Origin: UBA2942 sp045127535
GTDB lineage: Bacteria; Bacillota; Clostridia; Lachnospirales; Lachnospiraceae
Direction of reading: 5' to 3'
DNA length: 53,508 bases
Assembly: GCA_045127535.1 (NCBI GenBank)
Contig: JBGVQN010000031.1
Span: 1 to 53,508 of the forward strand
Made by a program: the position numbers and the translations under genes. A model generated the notes under the pieces. The model had not been told where the DNA came from and made no database searches. It saw nothing but the letters and a program-made list of their open reading frames with translations. This document shows positions 34,028 through 43,847 of the stretch, piece by piece. Within the stretch, counting starts at the first letter, position 1. Every line of letters begins with the position of its first letter.

Positions 34028-36184
34028 CTACACATTTCGCATGGTCAATGCGATCCGCTTCTTGGCCACATCCACAGACAGCACCCTGACATCTACCACA
34101 TCCCCCACATGCAGCACCTCCATGGGATGCTTAATAAACCGGTCTGTGATCTGTGAAATATGCACCAGTCCGTCCTGATGCACCCCAATGTCCACAAATG
34201 CGCCAAAGTCCACAATGTTGCGCACAGTGCCTTTCAGCTCCATGCCCGGAGTCAGATCCTTCATCTCCAGCACATCCTCTCTCAGGATCGGAGCCGGCAT
34301 CTCTGCTCTGGGGTCTCTGCCCGGCTTTTCAAGCTCTGCCACAATGTCTCTTAAAGTAGGCTCTCCAATACCCATTTCTGCTGCAAAGGACTTATAATCC
34401 CTGATCTTGCCGGAAAGTCCCTTTAAGCCGCCTCCTGTAATGTCCTTGGCGCTGTATCCCAGATCCTGCAGGATCTTTTCTGCTGCCTGGTAGCTTTCCG
34501 GATGGACGCTGGTGGCATCCAGTGGCTGCTTTCCGCCCCGGACTCGCAAGAAGCCTGCGCACTGCTCATAGGTCTTGGGGCCTAGCTTGGTGACCTTTAA
34601 CAGCTGGGAACGGTTGGTAAACTGTCCGTTGGCCTCTCTGTAGGCAATGATGTTTTTGGCAAGAGTCTTGCTGATACCGGAAACATATTCTAAGAGGGGT
34701 GCGGAAGCAGTGTTCAGATCCACGCCCACCTTATTTACGCTGTCCTCTACTACGCCGGAGAGGGTCTCATTTAACTTTTTCTGGTTCATATCGTGCTGAT
34801 ACTGACCCACTCCAATGGCCTTTGGATCGATCTTGACCAGCTCTGCCAACGGATCCTGGAGCCTGCGGGCCATGGAAGCTGCACTTCTCTGTCCTACGTC
34901 AAACTCCGGGAATTCCTCTGTAGCCAGGGCGCTGGCAGAGTAGACAGAAGCCCCAGCCTCGTTGACGATCACATACTGGACTTTCTGTGGCAGTCTGCCT
35001 GCCTGCTCCTTTAAGAAATCCACAATGATCTTCTCGGATTCTCTGGAGGCAGTACCATTGCCCAGGGAAATCAGGGAGACTCCATGGGTGGTAATGAGAC
35101 GCTTTAATACCTTCTTGGATTCTTCTATTTTATTCTGAGGAGGTGTTGGATAAATGACTGCAGTCTCCAATACCCGTCCGGTAGCATCCACTACCGCCAG
35201 CTTACAGCCTGTACGATATGCAGGGTCCCAGCCAAGAACCACTCTCCCTGCAATAGGCGGCTGCATCAGCAGCTGCTCCAGATTTTTGCCAAATACAGAA
35301 ATGGCGCCATCCTCTGCAGTCTCTGTGAGGCTGTTACGGATCTCACGCTCAATGGCAGGAGCGATCAGTCTTTCATAGCTGTCTGCTGCCACCTCCCGCA
35401 GGATAGGGGTGGTATGGGGATTTTGCCGCACAATGACCTGGCGCTCCAACCATGCCAGTATCTTTTCCTCCGGTGCTTCTACCTTGACTGTCAGGATCTT
35501 TTCCTTTTCTCCACGGTTGACTGCCAGGATCCGGTGTCCTGTCGTCTTTTTCAGCGGCTCGGAATAGTGATAGTACATTTCATATACAGACTGGGCAGTA
35601 TCATCCTTGGCCTCAGATACCAGGAGACCCTCCTCCATGGTCATGCTGCGGATGGCAGTACGATATTCTGCATCATCTGAAATGGATTCTGCCAGAATGT
35701 CTTTTGCTCCCTGGAGGGCTTCTTCTGCAGATGCCACCTCTTTTTCCGCAGATATGTAAGCAGCAGCATCGATGGTCAGATCTCTGTTGGTCTGCTGCAG
35801 TAAGATCAAATTGGCCAGTGGCTCTAAGCCCTTTTCTCTGGCAATGCCTGCTCTGGTCCTGCGCTTTGGACGGTATGGGCGATACAGATCCTCTAAGGTC
35901 ACCATCTGCTCTGCTGCCAGGATCTTGGCACGCAGCTCGTCTGTGAGCTTGCCCTGTTCCTCTATGGTCTGTAAGATCTGGGTCCTCTTTTCCTCCAAAT
36001 TGCGCAGGTACTCTAACCGCTGTCCTAAGTGGCGCAGCTGCTCATCGTTTAGGGAGCCGGTGGCTTCCTTGCGGTATCTGGCGATAAATGGAATGGTGTT
36101 GCCTTCGTCTAACAGCTGGACAGCTGCCTGTACCTGGCTGTTTTTTACATCTAGTTCTTTTGCAATCACTGCAATAATATCCAT
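34028..36184 (-). CDS. tex: Tex-family RNA-binding protein (transcription accessory protein)
   Basis: Domain order matches Tex: N-terminal helical region (IPFIARYRKEATGSLNDEQL), YqgF-like nuclease-fold domain (VVLGWDPAYRTGCKLAVVD), helix-hairpin-helix part (LLEYVSGISKTLAKNIIAYR) and a C-terminal S1 domain (GTVRNIVDFGAFVDIGVHQD; LVHISQ). 718 residues, as usual. Start at MDIIAV with GGGGAG 6 nt upstream. Binds RNA and influences transcription and ribosome function; monocistronic here. Confidence 0.95.
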   Translation of the reverse strand: MDIIAVIAKELDVKNSQVQAAVQLLDEGNTIPFIARYRKEATGSLNDEQLRHLGQRLEYLRNLEEKRTQILQTIEEQGKLTDELRAKILAAEQMVTLEDLYRPYRPKRRTRAGIAREKGLEPLANLILLQQTNRDLTIDAAAYISAEKEVASAEEALQGAKDILAESISDDAEYRTAIRSMTMEEGLLVSEAKDDTAQSVYEMYYHYSEPLKKTTGHRILAVNRGEKEKILTVKVEAPEEKILAWLERQVIVRQNPHTTPILREVAADSYERLIAPAIEREIRNSLTETAEDGAISVFGKNLEQLLMQPPIAGRVVLGWDPAYRTGCKLAVVDATGRVLETAVIYPTPPQNKIEESKKVLKRLITTHGVSLISLGNGTASRESEKIIVDFLKEQAGRLPQKVQYVIVNEAGASVYSASALATEEFPEFDVGQRSAASMARRLQDPLAELVKIDPKAIGVGQYQHDMNQKKLNETLSGVVEDSVNKVGVDLNTASAPLLEYVSGISKTLAKNIIAYREANGQFTNRSQLLKVTKLGPKTYEQCAGFLRVRGGKQPLDATSVHPESYQAAEKILQDLGYSAKDITGGGLKGLSGKIRDYKSFAAEMGIGEPTLRDIVAELEKPGRDPRAEMPAPILREDVLEMKDLTPGMELKGTVRNIVDFGAFVDIGVHQDGLVHISQITDRFIKHPMEVLHVGDVVDVRVLSVDVAKKRIALTMRNV

Positions 36185-36307
36185 GGTAATCTCCCCTGTC
36201 ATATGTTTATTGCCCCTCTATTCTCCCCTTTTTTACAGGTTCTGTCAACCTTTTGAAAGGGGTGTGGAACTGATTTTTCTGGTTCTGGTGCGTATCATGA
36301 TCGTGCA

Positions 36308-36832
36308 TTACATCATTCTTCCCAGGATCACGCTTGCCATGATTCCTGCCAGGCTGCACAGGAGGGCGCCTGCCAGGGTCCAGCGGCTTTTTTTGACTTT
36401 GGCAGTCATGAAGTAGACGCTCATGGTGTAAAAGATTGTTTCTGTGCAGCCCATCATGACGGAGACGATACTGCCGGTTTCCGAGTCGGGGCCAAAGCGT
36501 TGAAAGATGTCTAGTACCAGTCCGGTGGCTGCGGAGGAAGAGAACATGCGCACAATGGCTACTGGTACTAAGGCTGCCGGGAAGCCCACTGCTTCCATAG
36601 GGGTGCTCAGAAAGTCTGCCAGGGCATCTAAAAAGCCGCTGGCACGTAAGACGCCTACACCTACCATCAGGCCGATGAGTGTAGGGACGATCTGTACCAC
36701 TGTTTTTAAGCCCTCTGCTGCTCCTTCAATGAAACTGTCATAGACCGGCACTTTTTTGCAGAGACCGTTTCCCACGATATAGAAAATCAGGAGAGGAATG
36801 AGACAGTCGGAAATATACATAATCAGCTTCAA
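36308..36832 (-). CDS. spmB: Spore maturation protein B
   Basis: A small nucleoside-recognition/gate domain membrane protein (ISDCLIPLLIFYIVGNGL; VVQIVPTLIGLMVGVGVLRA; MMGCTETIFYTMSVYF). With SpmA it is needed for dehydration of the spore core. GAGG lies 6 nt before a TTG at 36832, which I take as the start; an ATG at 36820 is the alternative. The usual partner, spmA, is not next to it but 15 kb away on the same strand (51794). Confidence 0.9.
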   Translation of the reverse strand: MKLIMYISDCLIPLLIFYIVGNGLCKKVPVYDSFIEGAAEGLKTVVQIVPTLIGLMVGVGVLRASGFLDALADFLSTPMEAVGFPAALVPVAIVRMFSSSAATGLVLDIFQRFGPDSETGSIVSVMMGCTETIFYTMSVYFMTAKVKKSRWTLAGALLCSLAGIMASVILGRMM

Positions 36833-36844
36833 AAAATGCCTCAC

Positions 36845-37134
36845 TTTCGGACAGCTGTTTTCGTCGATCCTCTATGTGAGGATGCTGCTGCCTGAATTGT
36901 TTTGTTCCCTTCAATTTATGTGAATTTTTTTGTGCACATGCTTTTTATTGTAAAAGATGAGTGATTTATTTGAGGCACATATTCTTTTGCAGAAATTTTG
37001 GGTATTAGCATATAACAGCAGACACAAAAAGTTGACGTGGTGATGGTAAATTGCATTCATTATTCATATGTTATACACTAAAAATCTCCTAGTTTCTTTT
37101 CTGGAACTTCGGAGATTTTTTGCTTTGATGGGAA
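36845..37134 (-). terminator. Intergenic stretch with the ATPase-gene terminator (hairpin 37080-37121)
   Basis: AAAAATCTCC and GGAGATTTTT enclose a 21-nt loop (37080-37121); on the minus strand a T run follows, directly after the stop of the AAA ATPase gene. The remainder (36845-37079) is AT-rich with no gene and should hold the spmB promoter. Confidence 0.65.
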
Positions 37135-38934
37135 CTATAAATTTTTCAGATACTTTTCTACATTCCGGTATTCAATACCATTTTCTAATATAGTATCTTC
37201 ACCACGATATAACACACAGCATTTGTTTATATTCCCAAAACGTTTCCTTGTCTGATTCAGCCTTTCTTCATCAATCAAATATCGGGTCTGTGCTGGAACG
37301 ATTTGATTACTGTGTTTTATTTCATAACATTCACAAGTATTAAATTTAGAATCATAGATCACCATATCGTACTCGCCAACAGCAAATGTCAATTTGAAAA
37401 CTCGTTTGTGCTTCTTTACGGATTTTGATGTTTCCAAAAGGACAATATCTTCCATCATCCGACCTCGCACTTCTTCTAAAATGCGTTCAGATATCATGGT
37501 CTTTTCCTGTTCGCTTAATGCCGCAAATAATTCATCTTTGGCTAAGGAATGTACAAGTGCCTGTGCTTGACAGTAGCGCATGCCTGGCTGTGTGAAGATG
37601 ATATTTTCTAATGGCTCTGCACTTGGAATAATTGTTTCTCTTGGTATATCCACAATTAAATCAAGTGCCTTTAAATATTCTTTGATTTCTTCTACATGTG
37701 CATTTGTGATACCAATGGATTGCTCTTCCTTATTACGAATTTCCAATAAATTCATGAGACATTTCGTTACGGCTTCTTTATCTATTCTGTCTAAAATATC
37801 CCTACGACTTCCTAGGTCACGATCTCTTCTAAGCACATCTGCTGCAGAACCCAAATCATGTGATTTGAACTTGTTAATTAAAATTCTAATCAGGAAACGA
37901 TGGTTCATATCTTCTATAATTCGATTGATTGCACCAGTCAATTCTCCTGCCTCATATAAGGATTGCAGATGCCTGAAATATCCTCCGCCCTGACAGCAAC
38001 TTAATGAATGCTGAATGTTTTTACAAATAGCAGTATCAATGTATCTTCGAGTAGATTCATCATCTCGGAAAGAAGCATCCTCTGCATTTACATCGTCATC
38101 ATCAAAGGCTAATTCACCTGCACGAAGGGTACCGCCATAACGGATATATTCATCAACGTTACCAATTCCAAGCAGACGGCTGTGTTCTCTAAATGGAATA
38201 AATGTAGTGTGAATCGTAACAGCACGATCATATAGTTCTTGATGGAGAGCAAACCAGAATCCAAGAGAATCCGTTCCTGATAAAACGATTTTCATTCCTT
38301 GTGCAGCGTATATATCTGAAAACAATGCAGCAGAATCTATGAAATCCGGCATAAGTGTAACTTCATCAATAAAGACATTTTTAAATCCAAGTTCCAGTAA
38401 CTTTTCCAAGTCACGATTCATCCCAGCTATGGTATCTGCTCCTTTGGCTTTAATGTATGCAGTCTTTGCAACTTGGGATGGTGTCATTTTTAAAACGGCT
38501 TGACGAAGCATGGTTGTTTTTCCGGTTCGACGTAAACCAAAAACAAGACATACTCGATCAGTTGCATCACTGTTTAAATATTTTTGCAGTTGTTTGAAAC
38601 AATCACGTTCTTGCCAATTTCGTACACCTTTTGTCATAGCTAAAAGTTGTTCGCCAATGACAATAGAAGTTTCAAATCTAGTTGACTTAGGTGTATCAAC
38701 AATATCCATTTTTTTTAATTCTCGTAATTCTTCTTGCAGTTGTTTTCGTCGTTCGACTCCTGTAAAAATCTGTTCTCGTTCGTTTATTTTTATATATTTA
38801 CTTTTGCTTTTTCCGTTCTCTGTCCATTGTAAATAGGGTTGCTCTTTGCCGTTTATTTTTTTTATATTAATTGAGCCTTGCGGCAAAGCAGCAATTTCAT
38901 TTTTTAATTCAATAATTCGTTTGTTGATGTCCAT
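37135..38934 (-). CDS. AAA-type ATPase with DUF4143-like architecture and nuclease-like C terminus
   Basis: An N-terminal region of 60-70 residues (ALPQGSINIKKINGKEQPYL) precedes an ATPase domain with Walker A (FGLRRTGKTTMLRQ) and Walker B (VFIDEVTLMPDF). LSGTDSLGFWFALHQELYDR and IPFREHSRLLG are usual in this group. The C-terminal part (GEYDMVIYDSKFNTCECYEIKHS) has a PD-(D/E)XK-like E-x-K arrangement. The gene is more AT-rich than its neighbours and sits between spmB and murI, so it was probably acquired. Start at MDINKR, with AGAGG 8 nt upstream. The biological role of this family is poorly known. Confidence 0.82.
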   Translation of the reverse strand: MDINKRIIELKNEIAALPQGSINIKKINGKEQPYLQWTENGKSKSKYIKINEREQIFTGVERRKQLQEELRELKKMDIVDTPKSTRFETSIVIGEQLLAMTKGVRNWQERDCFKQLQKYLNSDATDRVCLVFGLRRTGKTTMLRQAVLKMTPSQVAKTAYIKAKGADTIAGMNRDLEKLLELGFKNVFIDEVTLMPDFIDSAALFSDIYAAQGMKIVLSGTDSLGFWFALHQELYDRAVTIHTTFIPFREHSRLLGIGNVDEYIRYGGTLRAGELAFDDDDVNAEDASFRDDESTRRYIDTAICKNIQHSLSCCQGGGYFRHLQSLYEAGELTGAINRIIEDMNHRFLIRILINKFKSHDLGSAADVLRRDRDLGSRRDILDRIDKEAVTKCLMNLLEIRNKEEQSIGITNAHVEEIKEYLKALDLIVDIPRETIIPSAEPLENIIFTQPGMRYCQAQALVHSLAKDELFAALSEQEKTMISERILEEVRGRMMEDIVLLETSKSVKKHKRVFKLTFAVGEYDMVIYDSKFNTCECYEIKHSNQIVPAQTRYLIDEERLNQTRKRFGNINKCCVLYRGEDTILENGIEYRNVEKYLKNL

Positions 38935-38950
38935 ATGTTCACCTCTTTCC

Positions 38951-38999
38951 TTATAACCCATTATAACCCATTTTTAATTTTATATCAATGGGTTATGAT
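38951..38999 (-). promoter_or_regulatory. Promoter with repeated operator for the AAA ATPase gene
   Basis: Minus-strand TTGATA (38983-38988), 17-bp spacer and TATAAT (38960-38965). TGGGTTATAA occurs twice in tandem (38951-38970) and an inverted copy, ATAACCCATT, lies at 38986-38995. The arms straddle the promoter, suggesting tight control, possibly by an unlinked repressor. Confidence 0.65.
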
Positions 39000-39322
39000 G
39001 GATTATAAGCGGAATCGCTTATCTTCCTTTTCAAAACTGGCAAGCAGTAAAATAATTGTAAATTCCAGGTATGCCCCAAAAGCCTCCTATGCGTTTTGAT
39101 TCATAGAAAGTCTTAATATTTTTTTATAATTTTACAATCCCAGCCTCACAACAGGGATATTTCCCAATTCCCTGGAATAAGTAGATTTTTGCAGATAATT
39201 CGTCTATAATGATATGCAGGAATTGTCATTATTGCAGCAGATCATGCTGATATCTTTATCCATGACAATAAAAAGCCCGTAAAGCGTGACTTTTATTGTT
39301 TACTATAGAAAGCAGGATTGTT
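39000..39322. other. Intergenic region upstream of murI
   Basis: Mostly AT-rich with no gene. A 9-bp stem, ACAATAAAA/TTTTATTGT (39265-39299), lies 24 bp ahead of the murI start and could affect translation. No further feature recognised. Confidence 0.35.
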
Positions 39323-40102
39323 ATGAAACATGCAGAATCCCCTATTGGGGTATTTGATTCGGGAGTTGGCGGCATCAGTGTATTACGGGAACTGGTGGCA
39401 TTGATGCCGGAAGAAGATTTCATTTATTATGGGGACTCCCTGCACGCCCCTTACGGAACCAAGACCCATGATGAAGTCCATCAGTACGTACTGGCTATTG
39501 TAGAAAAACTGTTAAAGCAGGATGTAAAAATCATTGTCATCGCCTGTAACACTGCTACCAGTGTTTCTATCCGCATCCTGCGCCAGCTGTATCCCCAGGT
39601 ACATTTTGTAGGCATTGAACCGGCCATCAAGCCCGCTGCGGGGCACCGCCCCGGCACCAGAGTACTGGTCATGGCTACCCCTATGACTTTGTCCGAAGAA
39701 AAATTCCAAAAAAATGTGGCCCGTTTTCAGGAAATGGCAGACTTTATCCCGGTTCCCTGTCCAGGTCTTATGGAACTGATCGAAGGTGGACATCTCTCTG
39801 ATGAGCCTGCCAGAACATATCTCACCAGACTTCTTGCCCCCTACTTTACCCAGCCTGTAGGAGCCATTGTCTTAGGATGCACCCATTATCCATTCATCAG
39901 AGGATTGCTGCAGCAAATTGCAGGACCAGATGTACTGATCGTGGACGGCAGTGCAGGCACTGCCAGAGAAACCAGGCGGCAGCTCTTAGTTGACGGACTG
40001 CTGCGCACGGAAAACCGTCAGGGAACCGTCATCCTGCAAAACAGTACCCATTCCCCCGCATTACTGGAGTTGAGCCAGAAACTGCTCACTATGAAGCTGT
40101 AA
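39323..40102 (+). CDS. murI: Glutamate racemase
   Basis: Supplies D-glutamate for peptidoglycan. Both catalytic cysteines are present: IVIACNTATSVSIR and IVLGCTHYPFIRG; the N-terminal motif is IGVFDSGVGGISVLREL. 259 residues is normal. Start at MKHAES with AGGA 5 nt upstream; an earlier ATG has no ribosome site. Monocistronic. Confidence 0.95.
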   Translation: MKHAESPIGVFDSGVGGISVLRELVALMPEEDFIYYGDSLHAPYGTKTHDEVHQYVLAIVEKLLKQDVKIIVIACNTATSVSIRILRQLYPQVHFVGIEPAIKPAAGHRPGTRVLVMATPMTLSEEKFQKNVARFQEMADFIPVPCPGLMELIEGGHLSDEPARTYLTRLLAPYFTQPVGAIVLGCTHYPFIRGLLQQIAGPDVLIVDGSAGTARETRRQLLVDGLLRTENRQGTVILQNSTHSPALLELSQKLLTMKL

Positions 40103-40135
40103 CATCCGAACCGAACCCACTTTATGAAAGGTGAT

Positions 40136-40179
40136 GTGGTACAATGCTCTGATTTTCTTCTGCCAAAGCATTATGCCAC
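40136..40179. repeat. Short palindromic relic (copy E) related to the arms of the 270-bp palindrome
   Basis: GTGGTACAATGCT (40136-40148) pairs with AGCATTATGCCAC (40167-40179) at 11 of 13 positions. The right half, CTTCTGCCAAAGCATTATGCC, differs at few bases from the right arm of copy D (20690-20711). Like D it sits between convergent genes (murI and the adaptor gene) and may be a terminator. Confidence 0.65.
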
Positions 40180-40216
40180 GCCAACTGCTTCAAATCGAAA
40201 TTATTTCCAGTTCATT

Positions 40217-42640
40217 TTACTGATGCATCATAAACATATCCTGCCAGGAAGGGGTGTCATAACTTTCATACCAGTATGTATCCCCTTCTTCCAAACCGGA
40301 AAGGATCTCCACATATTCACCATCAGAAATACCTGTAGTTACTTCTACAGCCCCCTGGAGTATGCCTTCTTTTTCATCATATCCTGTATACAGATATGTG
40401 TGCGCACCGTCTTCATAAAGAGCTGCTGCCGGCACTGTCGGGATATTCTCACTGGTAGAAAGTGTAATGATTGCAGATGCATTCATGCCCTCTAACATAC
40501 GTTCTGTTTTGTCCAGCGTCAGCACTACGCTGTACTTGCTGTTGCCTCCTGCATTGCTGCCAGAAGTATCAATGTCTGTCACCACAGCTGAAAACTGCTG
40601 TCCTGGGAGTGCGTCAATGGTAATGTCTGCTTCCTGGTTCACAGACACTGACAGAATGTCTAATTCATCTACCGTAATGGTAAGGGTCATCTGCTCCTGG
40701 GGAATGATGGATAATACAGTACTTTCTGTCAGACCATTCTGTGCAGCCTGTTCCTGCACCTCTGGAAGCACCGTATCGCTTTCTCCCTGCCCTGCAGAGT
40801 CTGTGTTATTGGTAAGATAGGAACTTCCGCCAGAAAGGATACTGCTGTAATCCGGAATTGTGGAACTACCGCTTCCCTGGGTACCTGGCATACCTCCCTG
40901 TCCTTTACTGCCGCTGCTGTATTCTTTATCTGAAGAATCAGAGCTGGATTCTCCGCTGCTTTCGCCAGCTTCTTCTGTAGTACTGTCAGAAGAGGATTCT
41001 TCACTTTCTTCTGTAGATGATTCACTGCTTTCTTCTTCAGATCCTTCTGTAGAAGCTTCTGTACTTTCTTCTGCAGTGCTTTCTTCAGAAGTTTCTTCGC
41101 TTTCTTCTGTGGTACTTTCCGTAGAAGTTTCTGTACTTTCTTCTGTAGCACCTTCCCCAGAAGCTTCTGTACTTTCTTCTGTGGTGCTTTCTGCAGAAGC
41201 TTCTGTACTGTCCGATTCTTCATCTATATCTGCTGTCATCAAAGAGTATGCCTGAAGCCCATTTTCACTCTCAACAGCAGTTTCCTGTGTAGTACTCTGA
41301 CTTAACCGTACAATCCATACTGGTTCTCCGTCACTGCGCCCTGGGTCAAAAGCAAACAACAGAACATCTCCTGCTGCAATGCTTTCAACAGTTTCCTGCT
41401 GCCACACACCATTTACCAATGCAAATACCGGTGTAGAAGAAAAAGTATATGTTTTCTGATAGTCCATGGCATCTGTACTGATACTGGTTTCATCTATGGT
41501 ACTGTAATTTGTCACAGAAACCGGTTCTTTCTGCAGCATTAGCTCTAACGTGCCCTCTGAGGCATTTACCACCGTTCCCATATAATTGGTGTATGCCACA
41601 CTGCTGTCATCCGATACACTGGAAAGCAGTTCTACTGCAGTGCCCTGTTCTCCGCCTGCCGCCGTTTCTGCTGTTTCATCAATTCCGGAAACAGAACCGG
41701 AAGCATTTGCATATACAGTCTGCTCCTGATACAGTACGAACAGCTCTGTCATCTGCTCCTCATATGCTCTGCGCTGATCCGCCAGCATATTGTATTCATC
41801 TGTATGATAGGCATCCGTGAGGGAAAACAGCTCCGTTCCTGCAGAAACGCTTTCTTCCTCAGATACATTTACAGCAGAAATTGTTCCGCTGTATGCTACC
41901 CCTTTCCACTGACTGTGAATATACAAAGTACCAGTTCCCATCAAAGTACCGTCCTCTGCCAGCACCTGTACCTGTTCATCCAAAGCAGGCCCTTCATCTG
42001 TAAGCGTCACTACTACAGTGCCATCCAGAGCAGATTCTACTTTACCAGTTTCCACTGTACCATCTGATAACACAACACTTACCTGTTCACCTGCAGTTAC
42101 ATCTGCCTCTGACTGAAATTTTACTGCCATATGTCCATCTAAGGAAATGAGGATCAGCCCACTATAAGTAAGCATAGCCTGCTGCACATCATCCCCGCTC
42201 TGCACATAAATTTTTTTAACTCTGCCTGCAACCTTGGCAGTTACTGTATCCGTTCCATCAGAATCAGCAAGTTCCTGCATTTCTTCTGACAGATCATCCA
42301 TTGCTTCCTGTACATCAGAAATGGTTTCCATCACAGACACCCGGTCTACTTTTGCAATGGCATCTCCCTCTGCTACCACATCTTCATTGGATACCAGATA
42401 TTTTGTTATCTCTACTCCTTGGGGGATCGTTACCTTTACAGCCTCCTCAGCTGCCAAAGTACCTGCTCCAGACAACGTAGTGCTTATGGAAGCATTTTCT
42501 ACCGTACCGGACACCATACTGACCTGAGACAGGGTATCTGGTTTGTTCACGCTCATAAGAGAAGGAATGAGGATCAAGGCTGCCACGATCAGTAAGGTAA
42601 CAGCTGTAAAAAGATATGTTTTTATTTTTCGCCTGCGCAT
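40217..42640 (-). CDS. HlyD/MacA-like periplasmic-adaptor-type protein with long Ser/Thr/Glu-rich insert
   Basis: One N-terminal membrane helix (YLFTAVTLLIVAALILIPSL) is followed by a biotinyl-lipoyl/barrel-sandwich region (VTIPQGVEITKYLVSNEDVV; VKKIYVQSGDDV). Residues about 472-575 are an unusual low-complexity block built from TEESTEAS-type repeats, then a Gly-rich stretch and the C-terminal adaptor domains (TLTITVDELDILSVSVNQEA; LEEGDTYWYESYD). At 807 residues it is much longer than typical MacA. It is the last gene of the export operon and is related to the first gene (44537). In a Gram-positive cell it would face the wall; the block may span or bind it. Confidence 0.85.
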   Translation of the reverse strand: MRRRKIKTYLFTAVTLLIVAALILIPSLMSVNKPDTLSQVSMVSGTVENASISTTLSGAGTLAAEEAVKVTIPQGVEITKYLVSNEDVVAEGDAIAKVDRVSVMETISDVQEAMDDLSEEMQELADSDGTDTVTAKVAGRVKKIYVQSGDDVQQAMLTYSGLILISLDGHMAVKFQSEADVTAGEQVSVVLSDGTVETGKVESALDGTVVVTLTDEGPALDEQVQVLAEDGTLMGTGTLYIHSQWKGVAYSGTISAVNVSEEESVSAGTELFSLTDAYHTDEYNMLADQRRAYEEQMTELFVLYQEQTVYANASGSVSGIDETAETAAGGEQGTAVELLSSVSDDSSVAYTNYMGTVVNASEGTLELMLQKEPVSVTNYSTIDETSISTDAMDYQKTYTFSSTPVFALVNGVWQQETVESIAAGDVLLFAFDPGRSDGEPVWIVRLSQSTTQETAVESENGLQAYSLMTADIDEESDSTEASAESTTEESTEASGEGATEESTETSTESTTEESEETSEESTAEESTEASTEGSEEESSESSTEESEESSSDSTTEEAGESSGESSSDSSDKEYSSGSKGQGGMPGTQGSGSSTIPDYSSILSGGSSYLTNNTDSAGQGESDTVLPEVQEQAAQNGLTESTVLSIIPQEQMTLTITVDELDILSVSVNQEADITIDALPGQQFSAVVTDIDTSGSNAGGNSKYSVVLTLDKTERMLEGMNASAIITLSTSENIPTVPAAALYEDGAHTYLYTGYDEKEGILQGAVEVTTGISDGEYVEILSGLEEGDTYWYESYDTPSWQDMFMMHQ
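40960..41220 (-). repeat. Degenerate in-frame tandem repeat coding for the Ser/Thr/Glu block
   Basis: Units such as TCTGTACTTTCTTCTG(C/T)(A/G)G recur about every 30-36 bp through this part of the adaptor gene, with spacing near multiples of 3. Such repeats can change copy number by slippage without breaking the frame. Confidence 0.6.
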
Positions 42641-42653
42641 TTGTTACCTCCCA

Positions 42654-43847
42654 TCAGCCGCCATAATGCAGGGCATCAATTGGCTTCATTTTTGCCGCTT
42701 TATTTGCCGGATACAGACCAAATACAACTCCAATGAAAAAGCAGAATACTACAGAAATGACCACTACATTGGGCTGCAGCTGGAAGGTCATATCCAGGCT
42801 GGATACGATCACTGTAATCATCCGGAGAATGCTCCAGGAAAGGAATATGCCAATGGCACAGCCTAACATACAAAGCACAACCGCCTCCATAAGGAACTGT
42901 CTTAAAATGGTGCCCCGGCCTGCACCAATGGCTTTCCGAATACCGATTTCCCTGGTACGCTCAGTTACTGTTACCAGCATGATGTTCATAATGCCAATTC
43001 CTCCTACGATCAGGGAAATGGCTGCAATTCCCCCAAGGAGCATTGACAGAACAGAGGTGATGCTGCTTAACGTATCCTCAAGCACAGCTGTAGAGGATAC
43101 AGTAAAGGCATCTTCATCCTCTTCAAAACGTTCCAACAATATTTCTGTAATTCTGGCTTCTACACCATCCATGGTACCGCCCTCCGGTGCACTGGCACAA
43201 AAGGTGGTCACATCCATGGTCACACTATCTGTCATTCTTGGGAGTACGGTATAAGGTACATAGGCTACCATACTTCCAGAGGAAAATACCGCCGTAAGGG
43301 AATCGTCATTATCTTCCAGAACCCCTACTACCGTAAATTTCATACCATCCAGAGAAATTTCCTCCCCAATACAGTCTGTATAACCAATCAGCTCTGTAGC
43401 TGTGGTTTCATTGATGATGCAGATCCGGCTGTGATTATCCAGGTCTGTACTTTTCAAAAAACGTCCCATAGAAAGGCTTAATCCCTCTATTTCATAATAA
43501 GCCGGTGTGGTGCCGTAAACTGTCACAGAATCATTCACAGAATCATATTTGCCTGTAGCTGATACAGAAGCATATGGAGCCGTCTGACCAATGGCTTCTT
43601 CTTCCTCCATCCAGGTTTCTATGTCTCCCAAAGTAACCGGACTGCCTTTGTCATCACTGACAGTAACTGTTAAATAATTGCTGCCCATACTGAAAACTGT
43701 ATCCGTAACAGAAGTAGTTGCACCATTTACCAGGCTGACCAGTACCACCAGAGCCATTACACCAATAATAATGCCCAGCATGGTGAGGAATGCACGAAGC
43801 TTATTGCTTCCAATGCTCCGAAGAGCCATACGAAATGAAACGATCAT
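42654..43847 (-). CDS. MacB-like ABC transporter permease
   Basis: FtsX/MacB topology: one N-terminal helix (LTMLGIIIGVMALVVLVSLV), a large extracellular MacB-type core domain (about 45-270) and three C-terminal helices (SMLLGGIAAISLIVGGIGIM; ILRQFLMEAVVLCMLGCAIG). The conserved TERTREIGIRKAIGA motif precedes the third helix. 397 residues. Its start overlaps the ATPase stop by 4 nt (ATGA). Substrate unknown; such systems export peptides, macrolides or stress molecules. Confidence 0.9.
   Translation of the reverse strand: MIVSFRMALRSIGSNKLRAFLTMLGIIIGVMALVVLVSLVNGATTSVTDTVFSMGSNYLTVTVSDDKGSPVTLGDIETWMEEEEAIGQTAPYASVSATGKYDSVNDSVTVYGTTPAYYEIEGLSLSMGRFLKSTDLDNHSRICIINETTATELIGYTDCIGEEISLDGMKFTVVGVLEDNDDSLTAVFSSGSMVAYVPYTVLPRMTDSVTMDVTTFCASAPEGGTMDGVEARITEILLERFEEDEDAFTVSSTAVLEDTLSSITSVLSMLLGGIAAISLIVGGIGIMNIMLVTVTERTREIGIRKAIGAGRGTILRQFLMEAVVLCMLGCAIGIFLSWSILRMITVIVSSLDMTFQLQPNVVVISVVFCFFIGVVFGLYPANKAAKMKPIDALHYGG

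Noticed and set aside
40960..41220. A plus-strand protein encoded over the Ser-rich repeat
   Set aside because: The frame is open only because of the repetitive antisense sequence; the minus-strand adaptor gene explains the region fully.
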